Positions 39,519-50,559 of a stretch of 64,000 nucleotides of DNA are shown here, one piece after another; the stretch's first letter is position 1, and the number at the start of each line of letters is the position of its first letter. This DNA is from Ignelater luminosus (Eukaryota; Arthropoda; Insecta; Coleoptera; Elateridae), in contig VTPC01003933.1 in the NCBI GenBank assembly GCA_011009095.1, positions 31,486 through 95,485 of the forward strand, in the 5' to 3' direction. The position numbers were made by a program, and so were the translations under genes. The notes under the pieces are model-generated. The model was given only the letters and a program-made list of their open reading frames with translations, had not been told where the DNA came from and did not search any database.

Positions 39519-39524
39519 AATAAA
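39519..39524 (+). terminator. Candidate polyadenylation signal of the zinc-finger gene
   Basis: AATAAA 88 bp after the stop codon. Confidence 0.5.
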
Positions 39525-39529
39525 TTATA

Positions 39530-41214
39530 GTTTATAGTTTTAGTACAAGTTGTAAATTTAGTTCATAATTAAAATAATTATATAGTTTGCTATTGTCGTT
39601 CTTCTTCATTCAAAGACCTTGTAAGAAGTTGGAATTTTGAATTTTGACCCTACTTGGGCCCCAAACTGGTTTGATCCCACAATCTCTAGGCTCTTATAGT
39701 GTCCAGTTCTGTTTATTATTGTTAATTTCATTATCTTTACAATATATGTATATTTATAATCATGATTTTTACATAAAAGTTTAATTGAAACATGAGTTTT
39801 TACTACTGTGAGCGTGGATATACATGATGCTAAAATTATTATACAGCTGATACACAAGGAAATTGTATAGAATTATTTACCTTTTAATTCTATAAACTAG
39901 CAAGACTATAGGAATTTTTTCAAATTCATATTTTGTAAAATGAGCAAAATATAACTTTAAAAATTCTAGATTGACATCGCAGATTTTCGAAAATGCAGTA
40001 CGATTAGAGATGGGTCAGATCGAGTCAAATTGTACTATAAGCAATCCAATCAGATTGTTCCAACAAATGATCAAATGAGATCTTTTTTGTAATTTTTGAA
40101 GTTCGAACGTACTTTTTCATACTTTGACACTTGTTGACAGTTCACGTTTGACAAAAAACAACAGGTGTTTGATGATAATAATAACCTCAAAAATGAGTAA
40201 AATTAAATTGTAAAATGTATAAAACGTGGTCAGTAAAACAAAAAGAAAGATGAGTCAAACACAAAAAACCCGAAGTTCTTGCATGATATGTGATTATATT
40301 AATTAACAACTACTTAATAAGAAATGTGTGAGGTTATGTTTTTCTGGGTGATTATATGAGGTGATTTCGCCTACACCTTAGAAGAGTTCCTCAATGTATA
40401 ACAGTTCAATTTGTCACATTGATTGGCATTTAGCAACTCTAGCGTATCTGCATGGCAGGATCACTTAGTTTGTGCTAGTTGTCCTGATTACCATTTTCAA
40501 ACTCTCCAGTTTATCAGTTATTGATTTGGTAACTTGAGTTGCATTTTTGCAAAAACCCATGGTGGGTTGAGGGCACGGTCTTGGTTGAGGGTAAACAATA
40601 ACCTCATGATTTGATAGTCCAATCAAAATATTGTATTTGTAGTGTTATGTAGTAATTGCTGCTCCTTGACAAAAAAAGAATAAATTAATATACTTATGTA
40701 GTTGTGAATATTCAGAAACTTCACACACATTTTTACTGTAATAGAAATATTTTCTATAAGTAGGTACTGTAAGATTGTCAATACTTATTTAAACACAAAA
40801 AAAGTAATTTTTATTTACCCCATAAGTAGAAAAGACTATTATACAAGATTAATTTAAGAGGACAATAAAATGATTATTATAAATATATCAGAATTTGAAT
40901 AGTTGCAGCCTTTCTCATTTTAAAAGCACTTTACCTGATATAAGAAAGAGTTTTTATCTTTGCCTTTGCATGAGGTAGGTAGTGGCTTCTCGAGCAGTAT
41001 ATTTCAATAACTTTAATATGATTTATTTACTTACATGCTATGTTAGCACAAGGCTGCGACAATTTTGTAGTTTGTTTTCTAGTACCTATATTTGCATTTG
41101 TTTATTTTAAGATTACAAATTCTGGCCTTACTTACAGTTAAAGAAACTTTTGATTTTAAACATGTTAGTATAACTCTATTGATATACTCACTATTCCTCT
41201 AATATTATCTTGGT
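39530..41214. other. Intergenic region, no gene recognised
   Basis: AT-rich sequence with short domain-free frames. No terminal repeat pair was found. Confidence 0.4.
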
Positions 41215-41485
41215 TAAACGAACTCTGATAGGAGTCGTTGCTGAATTTGCAAAAGTCTGTTCACATTTTTTTTAAATTCTGAAATCTTGACTTCAGATTT
41301 GGATTCTACAACAAAAACTAAAAACCACGAGGTGTCTTTGTTTTTTGACATCCCTTCAAGAACATGGTCAAAAAGGTCATCAAAACTTGAAGGTTTTTTA
41401 AAACTTGCCTAAATTCAGTAACAAAACAGAGTTTGTTGTGGTTACACTTTAAATGCCCAGGTGTTTTTCTACATCAAATCTAAAA
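41215..41485 (+). repeat. Dispersed repeat, copy B (first copy near 11.5 kb)
   Basis: Contains GGAGTCGTTGCTGAATTTGC, GACTTCAGATTTGGATTCTA, TTTTTTGACATCCC, GAACATGGTCAAAA and GAGTTTGTTGTGGTTA in the same order as 11490-11775. The CTGT microsatellite of copy A is missing. This copy lacks the adjoining foldback arms. Confidence 0.75.
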
Positions 41486-41682
41486 TATATGATTGGTGAA
41501 ATACAAAAGCATATAAATACTCAAATTGAAATAACATTTATTATAAAATAAATAGTACAAAAGCTTTAAAAAATAGTTTGTAAAAAAGTTATGTCAGAGA
41601 GCATGTCCAGTAAGTAATAAGTATATATAGTCATGTAGGTACATAAAATACTGCATCCTTTAAAATATCAATACCCTTTAAG

Positions 41683-41838
41683 CAGTGATGTATAGCTAGA
41701 AAAAATAGTGGGGAAACGCTGATTGTCACAGTACACATTTATTATATAAAAATAATTAGATTTTTAAAAGAATATTTAGTATTTATTGGTAAGTATGGGA
41801 ACACCGTTCCCCTGCCTTCCCCCTCCAATACACCACTG
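41683..41838. mobile_element. Non-autonomous hAT element with perfect 8-bp target duplication
   Basis: Termini CAGTGATGTATAGC (left) and, in reverse, CAGTGGTGTATTGG (right). The flanking octamer CCTTTAAG is identical on both sides (41675-41682 and 41839-41846), the hallmark of hAT insertion. The 156-bp body is non-coding. Confidence 0.85.
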
Positions 41839-41961
41839 CCTTTAAGTTTGAGATATGATTAAATGCACTTTATTCTAAACTTTTAATACTTCAGCACTGA
41901 CAGACTGTAAATAAAAAAAAAAACTTATACTACTAAAGAATCTTCTTAAGTGAATTCAAAT

Positions 41962-41971
41962 NNNNNNNNNN
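41962..41971. other. Assembly gap of ten Ns
   Basis: Ten Ns in AT-rich intergenic DNA; the same length as the gap in the polyubiquitin gene, so probably a fixed placeholder rather than a measured distance. Confidence 0.9.
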
Positions 41972-42364
41972 ATAAAAGAAAGTTAGAGCCTATTTTAAGT
42001 ACCTATTACATAAATGCAATAACACTTAGAAAGTGTTACCTGAGCAAATACATTAACTCTAGAAATTCTACTAGTATTTGTTTTATAAATTCCAAGTGTT
42101 AAACATATGTATAATGATTGAGAATCAATTTTGACAGGTCAATAATAAATTTCATTGAGTGCATCTATACATGGCAGTTGGAATACATTTTCTTAAAATA
42201 ATAATTAAAGATTGTCACAAGCAATAAAATGCATTAGCAATACTTAAACTACAAGGCAAACTTTAAGACTAGGTGCATTCTATAATATCAATAACAACTG
42301 AAAATTCATTACATTACATACGCATCAATCAATTCTTAAAATTGTTGATTAATATTAGTCTATA

Positions 42365-42847
42365 TAGGATGTTCCAAAAAACCATGGACAATATTTCAAG
42401 AACAAGGTGAGATATTGGAATAAAAATTTCTGCATAGTTACACCACTGCAATATTAAAAAAATTTTTAATTTTTGAATTAACAATCGATTTAGCAAAAAA
42501 GTAACCCTTGCAGTCTTTATGTAGAATGCGCCATTTTCTAGAAAAATTAGGTTTTTCAAAATCACTAAAATTCAAAGACCTATTAAGGTTCCTTTTATTA
42601 ATTCTTCAGTGATGTTAACAATAACAAATTGTTGGTACCTTAGAGTAACAAGCATATAGAAAATTTCATCCCGATATCTCACCTTGTTCTTGAAATATTG
42701 AAAAAACAAATTTAAAATTCAACTTTTGACACCTTGTATCTCATAAACGGTAGACTCTTAAGATCTAGATAAGTTCGGTTAAATTGTCTTATTTTGATCC
42801 CAGGAATCTACGGTAGTTCTATGTCCATGGTTTTTTGGGACATCCTG
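42365..42847. mobile_element. Mariner-type MITE with ~25-bp inverted repeats and TA duplication
   Basis: Left end TAGGATGTTCCAAAAAACCA, right end in reverse CAGGATGTCCCAAAAAACCA, both extending to TGGA and both flanked by TA. The 483-bp body is non-coding. Internal blocks (AGAGTAACAAGCAT, AGAAAATTTCATCC, TTGAAATATTGAAAAAACAA, TTGACACC.TGTATCTCA) are shared with the element at 25.5-26.3 kb, so the two belong to one family or share a captured core. Confidence 0.85.
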
Positions 42848-43522
42848 TATAGCTCTGAAATTAGATGAGTATAACCAAAAAACGTACCACAACAAAACTA
42901 CACTATACTTGGTTTATTGTAAAATATTTATCACACTGTGTTACATATTATTTGTCATAAAGTGAGTATTTTGCTTTGAAATTAATTTTATTGTTACCTC
43001 TATTAAGGAATGAGTGGATACTTAAGAATGATTGTGAGATTCTGTAGATGTACCTTACATAAAAAAGATCATTTTGAATGCACTTTTACACAAAATATAC
43101 ATATACCAAACAAATAAAAAGAAGCATGTATAGTACCTATAACTTTTGTACTATGTTATGATATACAAGACTTTCTTCTGCTTTTTGATATTTTAATGAA
43201 CTATACATGTGTTTCAAACAATTTATTTCATCATTGTTATTAGCTTTAATATTAAAATACAAAAACAATAATTAAAATAAATTATAAAATCAAAATAATT
43301 ATAAGAAGATAAGAAATAATAGTACCATTATATGACAGTACTGATTGGTTGTCATTATCATACAAGCAACAACGAAACTATATCAAACACAAGGTCTAAC
43401 ACAATTCTATAATATTAACCTACACCACTGTTAAAACTAATGTAAAGCATTTCAATAAATTAATAAAGTATTAACTTATCTAATTATTTCATAATGGTTC
43501 CTTATATTAAATGAAAATAGAA

Positions 43523-46474
43523 TTATTCTTCTTCTTTTTCCTTCTGTTTTCCCGCTTTTGTAAGTTCCTCTGATAGAGTCTTTATAAGTCTTGAAGGCAT
43601 TGTTTGCACAGAAACATCTATTGCTTCATATGAATTTTCCAAGCCAAGCTCACCAGAAGTACTTGGTTCAACATCGCTTCGTCTAGCCATATCAGTTGGC
43701 CTAGATGCAATACTTGCTCTAGGTGCAACACTTGGTCTAGCTGCAACACTTGGTCTGGTTGCAACACTTGGTCTAGCTGCAATACTTGGTCTAGCTGTAA
43801 CACTTGGTCTAGCAGCAACAATTGGCTTGGTAGAAATACCTGACGGTTCGCTAAAATCCGGAATTGGCATCGTAATTCTTTCTTTATGGTCTTTTTCTGC
43901 AGTAAATGATAGAATAATATTTATCTGACATAACTATTAAAAGCCTAATTTTGAGGATAGTGATATTTGGTAATTTCAGTACTACCTTCCAATGTAAACA
44001 GAGGTAGTGCAGTGACTTTGAATTCTTCATTGTCTTTATTAGAAGATTGAGCTGAAGTAGTTGGTCGATCAGAATCACTCTTTTTTGAAGCAGTACTCTT
44101 TCGGCTTGATTGAGAAGAGACACTATGTTTAGGAGAAATGCTGCTCTTAGACGAACCGTTTGAGTGAGTTCTACTTTTTCTTTTTCTTTTACGTTTACTT
44201 TCTGTATATAAATGAAAAAACTTATTTTCCATTTAATTCTATTAACTAATATTAATCAAAAGTACCTTCTGAATGTAAAGCATTATCAGATTCAGAAGAT
44301 TCGTTACTTTCTTCATCAAATCGAACATTTGGTCGAGCAGAACCTGTACTTCTACCTTCTACAGTAAATAATAAATTATGTAAATGTATTTGGTTCACCT
44401 TTAAACAGTGTTAGACATACTATCCCTTTTTGGTTTGGCATCTTCATCATGATGAAATTGAGCAGTAGGTTGAGCAACACTTCTTGGCCGGTGAAACAAG
44501 CTTCTTCGAGCTTCGCTTTCTCTTGTTAGTTGACTTTCTGTAGAAGTGACGATTTCAATTTAAATGTGATTATAATGATATTAATACCTTGTGGAGTAAA
44601 TGGAAAAGAAGTTGTGGACCAAGAGTCTTTCTCAAGTTCTTTCATTCTGGGAGAGCTTGGTTGAATGAAAGTGCTTGGTTCAGTTCCAGTCTTTCGTTTT
44701 CGTTTACTATCTATAATAAAATTACGCCAACCTTATTATTTAATTGCATTACAGTGTTAATACCTTCCTGAACAAGAGAAAAGGTTGATTCAGGTTTATA
44801 AATCTCTTTTTCTTCATACAACCTAAGCAAATGACTACTTTGTCTAGTAGAAATGGATTTATGCTGAGGTGCGTCGCTTTTTCTCTTTCGCCTTTCTGCT
44901 GCAATATTAATGATACGATTATTTTAATTTTAAATGTAGAATTATCTTCAGAAGGAAAAAATTAGTACCTTCTAGAGCAAATGAGCTAGGAGATGCAGAA
45001 CTAGTATTATCTGAGGGTTCTTCAGTTTTTCTAGTAAAAAGACCTGGACGACGAAAAATACCTAGACCAGAATTATTTTGACGAGTTGAACCTGATCGAC
45101 CAAAAATAGGTTTACGTTTCCACTTTCTATCTATTTTTGATTGAATGAAAAATTATTTCATAAGTTGCTCTAATATTATCTTCAAGATTCAATAACTGTA
45201 GTACCTTTATCGTCCTCTTCATCGTAGTCTGAAGCTTTTCCGTAATTCTTTTTCTTCTGTGTATTATCTACATTGATTAATAAAATCAGTTTTATAAATG
45301 TTTGATACTACAAGTATAGTTTTAATATTTTGTGTCTATTTTGTTGTTGTAATTACCCTCAGAGGCATCAAAAACATCAAATGCAACAGTGTGATGCTTT
45401 CTACGTTCTTCCTCATCAATATCTAGCCTGAAATCATGTGATAGTGTTTTATGCATTAAAGTCGAGATATTGTAGGAGTTACAGACATCTTGCGACGACG
45501 GGGAAAGAAGAAGAATTTATGCCCACTGTCAACACGTTCATCAAGAAGGCTTACATTTTCAGAAGATAATAGAGAGACATCATCATAATCGTCAGGATTA
45601 ATAATATCCATAATTTCCTATAGGCAAGATTATTTTAAGTCTAAGAAGTTAATTACAAAGCAGTTCTTAAGATTTTACTTCTTCTTTTGGTGTAACAGTT
45701 ATTCTTATCATATGAAAGTCGGCAATACACACAACCCTTAGAATTAGTATCATTAAGAGTACTAACCAACCCATAAAACACGTGAATGAACAGAAAACAG
45801 CAATTCTTAAAATGGAAATAAATTGTCTCTTCTTTGGGGAAAATGTTAATGTATATTTATCAATGTCAGTAGTACATCTGTAACAAAAAGAAAGTATATG
45901 TGTATCAGTAATATGGCTTTATTATGTGATCGATATTCTTACTTTGTTGTATTAAACACTACTTCAAATTCTTTGCAAAATGCATTAATACCGCTGTTTA
46001 GTTGCACAGAACTAATTAGCAAAACAACAGTTGCAATAGCAGCAAAAAACATAGCTGGATATACAATACGCCAAGGACGGTATATACTGTAATAGTAAAA
46101 ATGTTTAGACACATTTAAACAAAAATAAAAACATAAAACTCACGCATCAGTAATATAGCCAGCACCACCTCTTGAGCATATTATGAAAAATGAGCCCCAT
46201 ATAATGGCATATATCATAGACACAAGCGGGGTAAATTGACAGAAATAACACTCTTTCATAGAAGTCCATTCTGAAGCTGCTATGTCAATAGGTTTTAAAT
46301 CAGGAGGAAGAGCATTTGTAACAAAATATGACAATCTTGTATAATTTGCTCCAGTAAACTCAAGTTTAGCGTTAAGAATGCAGTTGTCTCCAAAAGCTTC
46401 TATGGACTTTCCAAATGCGTATGCTGTTATGAAACCGCTGATACTTGCTATTGCTAAACACGTGAGGTGCAAAA
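43523..46474 (-). CDS. TMEM179-like four-pass membrane protein with a long basic, Ser-rich tail (first exon not found)
   Basis: Thirteen exons read leftward: 46144-46474, 45943-46086, 45679-45877, 45487-45617, 45357-45427, 45205-45267, 44969-45130, 44764-44898, 44588-44710, 44421-44537, 44266-44358, 43986-44201, 43523-43896. Phases are consistent through all junctions. The first three encode four hydrophobic segments (starting LHLTCLAIASISGF; PLVSMIYAIIWGSFFIIC; IVYPAMFFAAIATVVLL; then FCSFTCFMGWLVLLMILI) with a Cys-bearing loop (MKECYFCQFTP), the layout of TMEM179. The rest is an acidic patch (DYDEEDDK) and a low-complexity tail with repeated KRKRK motifs, probably cytoplasmic. Introns from the fifth exon on are all phase 1. 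The start exon was not found; it must end in phase 1 upstream of 46474. The donor of the 45487 exon is weak (GTCTGT). Confidence 0.72.
43690..43822 (-). repeat. 18-bp tandem repeat in the last exon of the TMEM179-like gene
   Basis: About seven imperfect 18-bp units encode ARPSVA-type hexapeptides (ARPSVT, ARPSIA, ARPSVA, TRPSVA, ARPSVA, PRASIA). The period is a multiple of three, so changes in copy number keep the reading frame. It is likely to be length-polymorphic. Confidence 0.85.
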
Positions 46475-47261
46475 CTGCAAAGAGAAGTGTTGTAAGTAAT
46501 TAGATAAATTGTTGTCACAACATCCATTTGATTACATTATTCCCCATGAAAATAGTCATTTATTGTTTCATGATTAAGCCTGTTATCTCATAGTAGGGCT
46601 TTGCTTTCTGATGATCTAGTTTCAGTCGATAGTACAAAAAATGGGCAAACCCTATTAATAGTATGTTCGGAAAAAGAAAACCTCAAGTGGGTCATGATTT
46701 ATTTTTGAAGTGCTAAGTTATGTTTAATTCTTAAACCACACATCTCCAAATGTCAGATTTCTGGTTTTAATTGTCATTGTTGTCATTTGGTTTACTGGTA
46801 ACATATAAATTGTCAATAAATCTAAATAATCAATTATTAGTTTATGATGATAAAATACAATATAATATACAATATTATTTTACATAGAGTTCCACAAAGA
46901 TTCATTAAAGAAAATAAAAAAGTCAATTATATTTAAATGCAAATATGTGCTCTAAGACGTACGTTATTAAAAATATGACCTACTTGAGGTGGTTTTTTTT
47001 CGAACATTCTATGCAACTTCCTTTAAATTTCTTGAAGGAGCTATTCATCAGCCTTTGTACTTCACTAGGCCATTTGTGCTGCGAATCATGGTTGCATTTT
47101 GCAATTAGACACTAAGCTGACACTTATGAAGTTAACAGATAAAGATTTATACGTTATATAATTTATAATAGCAAAGACTATTGTTGATTTCGTTAGGCTA
47201 CAGTTTGGGCAATTCTTTCGGAAGTCTGAGCTGTCAGCATTTTCATAATAAGACTAAGAAA
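46475..47261. other. Upstream region of the TMEM179-like gene; first exon not identified
   Basis: Should contain, or be part of, the first intron of the TMEM179-like gene. I found no minus-strand ATG exon ending in phase 1 at a good donor, so the start may lie further upstream beyond the transposons. Confidence 0.35.
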
Positions 47262-47400
47262 CGAAATTTTCAGTTTGCAATTCTAATACTATCCCTTTCA
47301 GGACTTTCTGCAAAGGTACCCAAAGGTAAGCAAAGAACTATATGAGGGGTAATATCAAAGCTATAGTAAAATGTTTAGTTACTGAAGAAGTTTTGGAAAT
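47262..47400. repeat. Dispersed repeat, copy 1 of three
   Basis: Shares GGACTTTCTGCAAA, CACCCAAAGGTAAGCAAAGA-like and a following AAGAAGTTTT block with 50560-50740, and the first two with 51060-51145. Copies 1 and 2 flank the nested transposon block. Confidence 0.7.
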
Positions 47401-47672
47401 GGTTATGAAAAAAATGTAATAAGAACAAAATCATACAAAAAAAATTTAGCTTTATACAGGGTGTACGGAAAGTAATTAAATAACGTTTAAAAGCAGATTC
47501 CTTGCAGAGGTCTAACTAGTTTGCCAGTTATGAACTTTTACTTCAAAAGTGACTAATTTTCTAAAGAAGCAATTTCGCTTATTGTGAGTTGGGCTCAATT
47601 GACTTCTTTCGATCCCCGCAATTCACTCTTAAACGTTGCTCTATTGTTACATTACTTTCTGAGCATCCTTTA

Positions 47673-48944
47673 CATAGGTGTATACCTATGAAATGAGACT
47701 TTTTTTTTCAATTTTAAACGTTTATTAACAAAAAATGGTTACAAATTTAATCTTCAAAATAATAGCCATCGCTAGCGACACATTTTACCCATCTCTCAGG
47801 CAATTTGTGAATGCCGCGCCAAAAAAATTGGCCGTCTTTGGCCGCAAACCAATCATCGAGCCATTTTTTGGCTTCTTCGTGAGAATTGAAGCGCTGCTCG
47901 GAAAGTGCGTGGCCCATCGATGCAAACAAATGATAATCGGAAGGCGCCAAGTCTGGTGAGTAAGCCGCATGCACCAGCGGTTCCCAATCGTACGTCTCCA
48001 CCAATTCCCGGGTCGCTCTTGTTCGATGTGGTGGTGCATTGTCATCAAGAAAAATTACTTTGTGACGCCGATCGGCATATTCTGGGCGTTTTCGGTGTAT
48101 AGCACTGTTCAAATCGGCCAATTGTCGTTGGTAGCGTGCACCGTCAACTGTTTCACCTGGTTTTAATAGCTCGTACCAAATCATACCATGCTGATCCCAG
48201 AAAACACACAGCATTGCCTTGCGGCCGAAGCGATTTGGTTTGGCCGTTGATTTTGGCTTGTGGCCGGGCGGACCATACGATCGTTTACGCTTGGGATTGG
48301 AGAAATACACCCGTAACGATTCGATGCAAAAAAGACTTCCTTTTGAACCGGGAGAGCAGCATTTCACAAGTGGTTTTTCGGTTCTCTTGCTGCCTTTCAG
48401 TCAGTTCATGCGGCACCCATCTTCCGACCTTTAAAATCATGCCCATGTCTTTCAAACGTTTGCAAATGGTTTTTTGGGTCACTCCCAACTGCTCTGCCAT
48501 CATTTCTTGCGTTTGACCATCATCTTCATTCAACAATGCTTGCAATTCGGTGTCCTCAAACTTTTTCGGTGGCCGGCCACGTTCCTCGTTCTCCACGCTA
48601 AAATCACCACTTCGGAATTTTTCAAACCACCTGAAGCACTGTGCTCTGCTTAGAGCATGTCCACCGTAAGCTTCTATAAGCATTTGATGAGCTTGAGAAG
48701 CGTTTTTCTTCAATTGATAACAGAAAATCAACGATGTCCGCAAATCGTAGTTTGAAGGCACGAAATTCGACATTTTTAAGAGCGAAAAAAATGCGTTGTT
48801 GTATGAAACATCACAAACAATGAATTGAATATTGTTGACAGATGACAGACGAAAAAAATAAGACATTTGGGACAGTTTAAAAATACTCCTAGCGACAACT
48901 GTGGTCTAATAGCTGAAAGGCTCATTTCATAGGTATACACCTGG
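47673..48944 (-). mobile_element. Mos1-like mariner transposon, nearly full length
   Basis: Terminal repeats share AGGTGTATACCTATGAAATG on both ends; the right one is complete, beginning CCAGGTGTATACC in reverse, and the left start has a small change (CATAGGTG). Both ends are flanked by TA. The length of 1272 bp is close to the 1.29 kb of Mos1, and the TIR resembles the CCAGGTGT start of the mauritiana subfamily. It contains a single transposase gene on the minus strand. Confidence 0.93.
47747..48773 (-). pseudogene. Mariner transposase with a deletion at the first catalytic Asp
   Basis: Starts at 48773 (MSNFVPSNYDLRTSLIFCYQ). The N-terminal half has the mariner HTH pair (ALSRAQCFRWFEKFRSGDF; MAEQLGVTQKTICKRLKDMG) and the linker WVPHELTERQ. 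The C-terminal half retains VIFLDDNAPPHRT (second Asp) and YSPDLAPSDYHLF (third Asp, DD34D spacing) and ends GYYFED at 47747. At about 48309 the block normally reading TGDEKWIYF is reduced to TG then YF, losing about 14 nt with the first catalytic Asp and shifting the frame. Apart from this the sequence is strikingly intact, with higher GC than its surroundings, so the insertion is probably recent. Confidence 0.92.
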
Positions 48945-49207
48945 TAAAACACGCTTAAGACTTCAGATGCGCTTTTCTCAAGAATAGTACGTTTTAGCGA
49001 CTTCAGTCAAGTTTACCTTTTGTGCATCTATTTCATGTTCAAAAAACCCAAAAAGCTACTAGCAAAGAAGCTCTCCAAAGTACAGTTCGCTACAAAGCAT
49101 CATTATTTAAGCATAGGAACAAGTTCAACTTCTAATTGTTTTACAAGTTAAGTACGATACTATAGTGTGTAAGTTTTATGTTGTCTAAAAGTTGATGAAA
49201 GTGGATT

Positions 49208-49435
49208 CTTATTTGAGGTGTTAATTCGGCTATTGCCATACTCTGTTGCGATATTTTGTCGCGACGTTTCGGAAGCTGAATTTATCCTTTCTCGTAGAAA
49301 TGCTTCGCTGGCTCTTTCTGCAAATTTGGCTAATCGCCGGCTATGTATTAGAGTTTTCAGACTTCAGCTTCCGAAAAGTCGTGACAAAATATCGCAACAG
49401 AGTATGGCAATAGCCCAATTAACACCTCAAGTAAG
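49208..49435. mobile_element. Hairpin MITE with ~70-bp inverted repeats
   Basis: Left GAGGTGTTAATTCGGCTATT and, in reverse on the right, GAGGTGTTAATTGGGCTATT, continuing through GCCATACTCTGTTGCGATAT and the CGACTTTTCGGAAGCTGAA region with few mismatches. The 228-bp element has a ~80-bp centre. No clear target duplication. It truncates the C-terminal side of the neighbouring Tc1 fragment. Confidence 0.85.
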
Positions 49436-49494
49436 TTTTATTTGTAATTAAATATTTTCATAAAATCATAAAAATATATTTTTTATTCTAAAAA

Positions 49495-50014
49495 ACCTGT
49501 GATATCCAATGCCCCCCAAATCATGACACTGCCTCCACCCATTTGACGACGACTTAGCATACGCTCATTTTTTCTTAAATCATGAAAATAATATGAACAC
49601 CCATCAGGGCCATCTAAATTAATCTTTTTCTCATAAAAGGAAATGACTACTTTATTCAATGCACGTGTTGTTCTGCAAATGTAAGTCGATCCTGTTTGTG
49701 TCTTTCTGTAAGTGGTGGTTTACGCCGAAGCTTGTGCCTTTTTAGATGAGATTTTTGCATGACCTGACGGGTAGTAAGGCTGGAATTTGAAACAATGCGC
49801 ACAATCGCACGTCTTTCGCGTTCCGTAATTATTCTGAGCCTTCCACCAGCATGTTTCCACACGTAGTTTTCTTTATCACTCAAAAAATTAGCAATTGCAT
49901 GACGACTTTCTTTAATAGTTTTGGCGATTTGTAAAATAGAATAATCTTGATTGTGTAAAGTAAATTAATTATTATCCTTTGTTCCGTTTCATTTAATATT
50001 TTGCTACTTGGCAT
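49495..50014 (-). pseudogene. Tc1-like transposase, truncated and internally deleted
   Basis: Reading leftward from 50014: MPSSKILNETEQRIIINLL, then after a frameshift a SILQIAKTIKESRHAIANFL helix-turn-helix, SDKENYVWKHAGGR, TERERRAIVRIVSNSS, a short deletion, LTERHKQDRLTFAEQHV, NLDGPDGCSYYFHDLR and RQMGGGSVMIWGA. The block before NLDGPDG, normally containing the first catalytic Asp (SDE), reads SFYEKK here. Everything after VMIWGA is missing. The upstream Tc1-type terminus is at about 50296-50322 (CAGTCCGCGAGAAAACTATG in reverse, next to TA). Confidence 0.85.
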
Positions 50015-50559
50015 TTTTAATATCGTAAAACCACAAACCAAAATAACACTGACATGAAATAATCCACTGCAACAAACTTGATTTCTATTAAAAACGTTTG
50101 CATTCAACTGTGAACTACCAAATAATGCGTCGGTGTTCCATAGTTTTGTGGGACTTGATATTAGGGGAAATATTGCAAATAGACTTCACCAAACTCGCTA
50201 CTTTCCCGGACTTTAAAACAATAAGTCCCCACAGAGAATGTATTTTAAAGCGACCATAAAGCCAATTATGTTCCATTTTACCAATATTTAGGGGGTGTCC
50301 CATAGTTTTCTCGCGGACTGTAGTATCATAAAAACCAGCTCACTGTCTTGTTTGTCAACAATTGAAACCTAAGTATATCAAATTTGAACGCTTCAGTAGA
50401 TTTTGAGTTATAGAGAAAAATAGAAATATAAATCTTAATTCTCCAAGGCCTCTAACTTGAGGAAGCAATTTTGTTTATTGCAGAAATTACTTTCCGGACA
50501 CTCTGTATACCTGGATGTGTAACGTTTCTGCGTTTTTATAAACAACCCAAGGTACTCAA

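Larger units (their letters stand above)
47457..50505. mobile_element. Outer repeat pair enclosing nested transposons
   Basis: CAGGGTGTACGGAAAGTAAT at the left and, in reverse, CAGAGTGTCCGGAAAGTAAT at the right, both flanked by TA. Between them lie a mariner (47673-48944), a hairpin MITE (49208-49435) and a Tc1 fragment (about 49500-50322). These could be the two ends of one MITE opened by later insertions, or two separate copies of a repeat. A third related terminus near 50750 argues for caution. Confidence 0.45.

Noticed and set aside
43618..43821. Leu-Asp-Gln-Val repeat protein on the minus strand
   Set aside because: Alternate frame of the 18-bp repeat; the ARPSVA frame continues in phase from the upstream exons.
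47905..48516. Plus-strand frames within the mariner
   Set aside because: Antisense to the clear mariner transposase.
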